The position numbers were made by a program, and so were the translations under genes. Below the pieces are notes generated by a model. The model saw only the letters and a list, made by a program, of their open reading frames with translations, searched no databases and was not told the DNA's origin. Below are positions 15,174 to 15,870 of a DNA stretch of 15,870 bases, in pieces. Numbering within the stretch: the first letter of the stretch is position 1; each line of letters opens with the position of its first letter. This stretch comes from Bacteroidota bacterium (lineage in GTDB: Bacteria; Bacteroidota; Bacteroidia; Chitinophagales; Chitinophagaceae): the NCBI GenBank assembly GCA_023386395.1, contig JAEWJV010000086.1:1-15870 (forward strand), read 5' to 3'.

Positions 15174-15870
15174 ATGAAAAAAAGAATTATAGCGCCTATA
15201 GCCAGCCTTTGCATAACCGCGATCTTTATGCTTCCTGCTGAGGCTCAGAATAAGCCAACTGCTGCTACGCAGGCGCCTGCGGGCAGCCAGCCGGTAAACA
15301 CCCTTCCTGCCGCTTATCCTGCCAATCCTGATAATGCGCCCATAGTGAACATGGTACGGGAGTGGGCACCTACCTACCTTGTTACCGACCCGGCAGAAGT
15401 GGTAACCAATGAAAGCAACCTGCAGCAGATAAAAGTGACTTCGCAATATATTGACGGACTCGGCAGGCCGCTGCAAGCGGTAGCCCGTAAAATGGGGATA
15501 GGTGCAAAAGACATTGTAACACCGGTTTTGTATGATGCCTACGGACGGGAGGTATATAAATATCTTCCTTATGCAGCGTCGGTTGGCGACGGGAGGTTTA
15601 AAACAGACCCTTTCCAGGACCAGAGCAGCTTTATGCAAAGCTATGACCCGGCGGCAGGGGAAACATACTATTACAGCAAAACAGACTATGAAGCCTCTCC
15701 CTTGAACAGGGCTACCAAAACATATTCGCCGGGAAACAGTTGGGTAGGAAAAAACAAGGGTGTATCTGTAGATTACCAGATGAACACATTCTCAGGAGAC
15801 GGTGTGCGTATTTGGAATATTGCCTTTACGTCCGGAGCCTTGCCGACGAGCGGAGGCGTGTATCCGGACG
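15174..15870 (+). CDS. DUF6443-domain YD/RHS-like surface protein, 3' end outside window
   Basis: The ATG at 15174 opens a frame without stops to the window end (232 codons). Residues 1-25 are a signal peptide ending in 'AEAQ'. A Pro/Ala-rich linker ('TAATQAPAGSQPVNTLPAAY') follows. Then comes DUF6443: 'NMVREWAPTYLVTD', 'QIKVTSQYIDGLGRPLQAVAR', 'DIVTPVLYDAYGREVYKYLPYA', 'DGRFKTDPFQDQ', 'YYYSKTDYEASPLNRATKTYSPG' and 'NSWVGKNKGVSVDYQMNT'. Proteins of this family are usually over 1000 residues, with YD repeats and a variable C-terminal end that in some relatives carries a toxin-like domain; that part is not visible here. It starts 16 bases after the preceding gene. The N-terminus is intact, unlike the DUF5977 gene upstream. 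Confidence 0.9.
   Translation, partial: MKKRIIAPIASLCITAIFMLPAEAQNKPTAATQAPAGSQPVNTLPAAYPANPDNAPIVNMVREWAPTYLVTDPAEVVTNESNLQQIKVTSQYIDGLGRPLQAVARKMGIGAKDIVTPVLYDAYGREVYKYLPYAASVGDGRFKTDPFQDQSSFMQSYDPAAGETYYYSKTDYEASPLNRATKTYSPGNSWVGKNKGVSVDYQMNTFSGDGVRIWNIAFTSGALPTSGGVYPD

Noticed and set aside
15105..15638. 177-codon minus-strand frame
   Set aside because: It is antisense to the end of the GPx-like gene and to the clear DUF6443 coding sequence with signal peptide; a shadow frame.

Overview
The window looks like chromosomal DNA from a member of the Bacteroidota, most likely Chitinophagaceae or a close relative. It carries a SusC/SusD pair with fused carboxypeptidase-like and TonB plug domains, DUF6443/DUF5977 YD-repeat surface proteins, and CTnDOT-type conjugation genes (traE, traF, traG). 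It has AT-rich intergenic DNA and mostly weak ribosome-binding sites. The family placement is inference from gene content; no rRNA or other marker gene is present.

Left part (1-9891): a polysaccharide utilisation locus. On the minus strand, in transcription order, lie susC (9891-6769), susD (start best placed at 6695, end 4962), a heparinase II/III-family lyase (4938-2974) and a GH88/105-DUF2264 fusion enzyme (2928-628). Gaps of 73, 23 and 45 bases suggest one operon. An AraC-family regulator, cut by the left window edge, converges on the operon. Its stop codon and that of the fusion enzyme both lie inside one perfect 14-bp inverted repeat. The enzyme set (a lyase plus an unsaturated-uronyl hydrolase) points to an acidic, uronate-containing polysaccharide: SusCD imports, the lyase makes 4,5-unsaturated ends, and the GH105 module removes them.

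Middle (9892-12350): a regulatory gap and then a patchwork of broken genes. Divergent from susC is the start of a secreted polysaccharide-lyase-like gene that loses homology near 10947. Next, on the minus strand, comes a relic of an integrative conjugative element: traE (frameshifted), traF (intact) and the first ~25 codons of traG, whose expected 4-base overlap with traF is still visible. An unrecognised 64-codon frame lies upstream of traE. A symmetric 34-bp dyad sits at the left breakpoint.

Right part (12350-15870): a plus-strand surface-protein cluster. It holds the C-terminal ~730 residues of a YD/RHS-like DUF5977 protein whose front half is missing, a small exported glutathione-peroxidase-fold protein that contains no cysteine, and the N-terminal 232 codons of a DUF6443 protein running off the window. 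The last two are 16 bases apart. No tRNA, rRNA, CRISPR array or intact transposase was seen.
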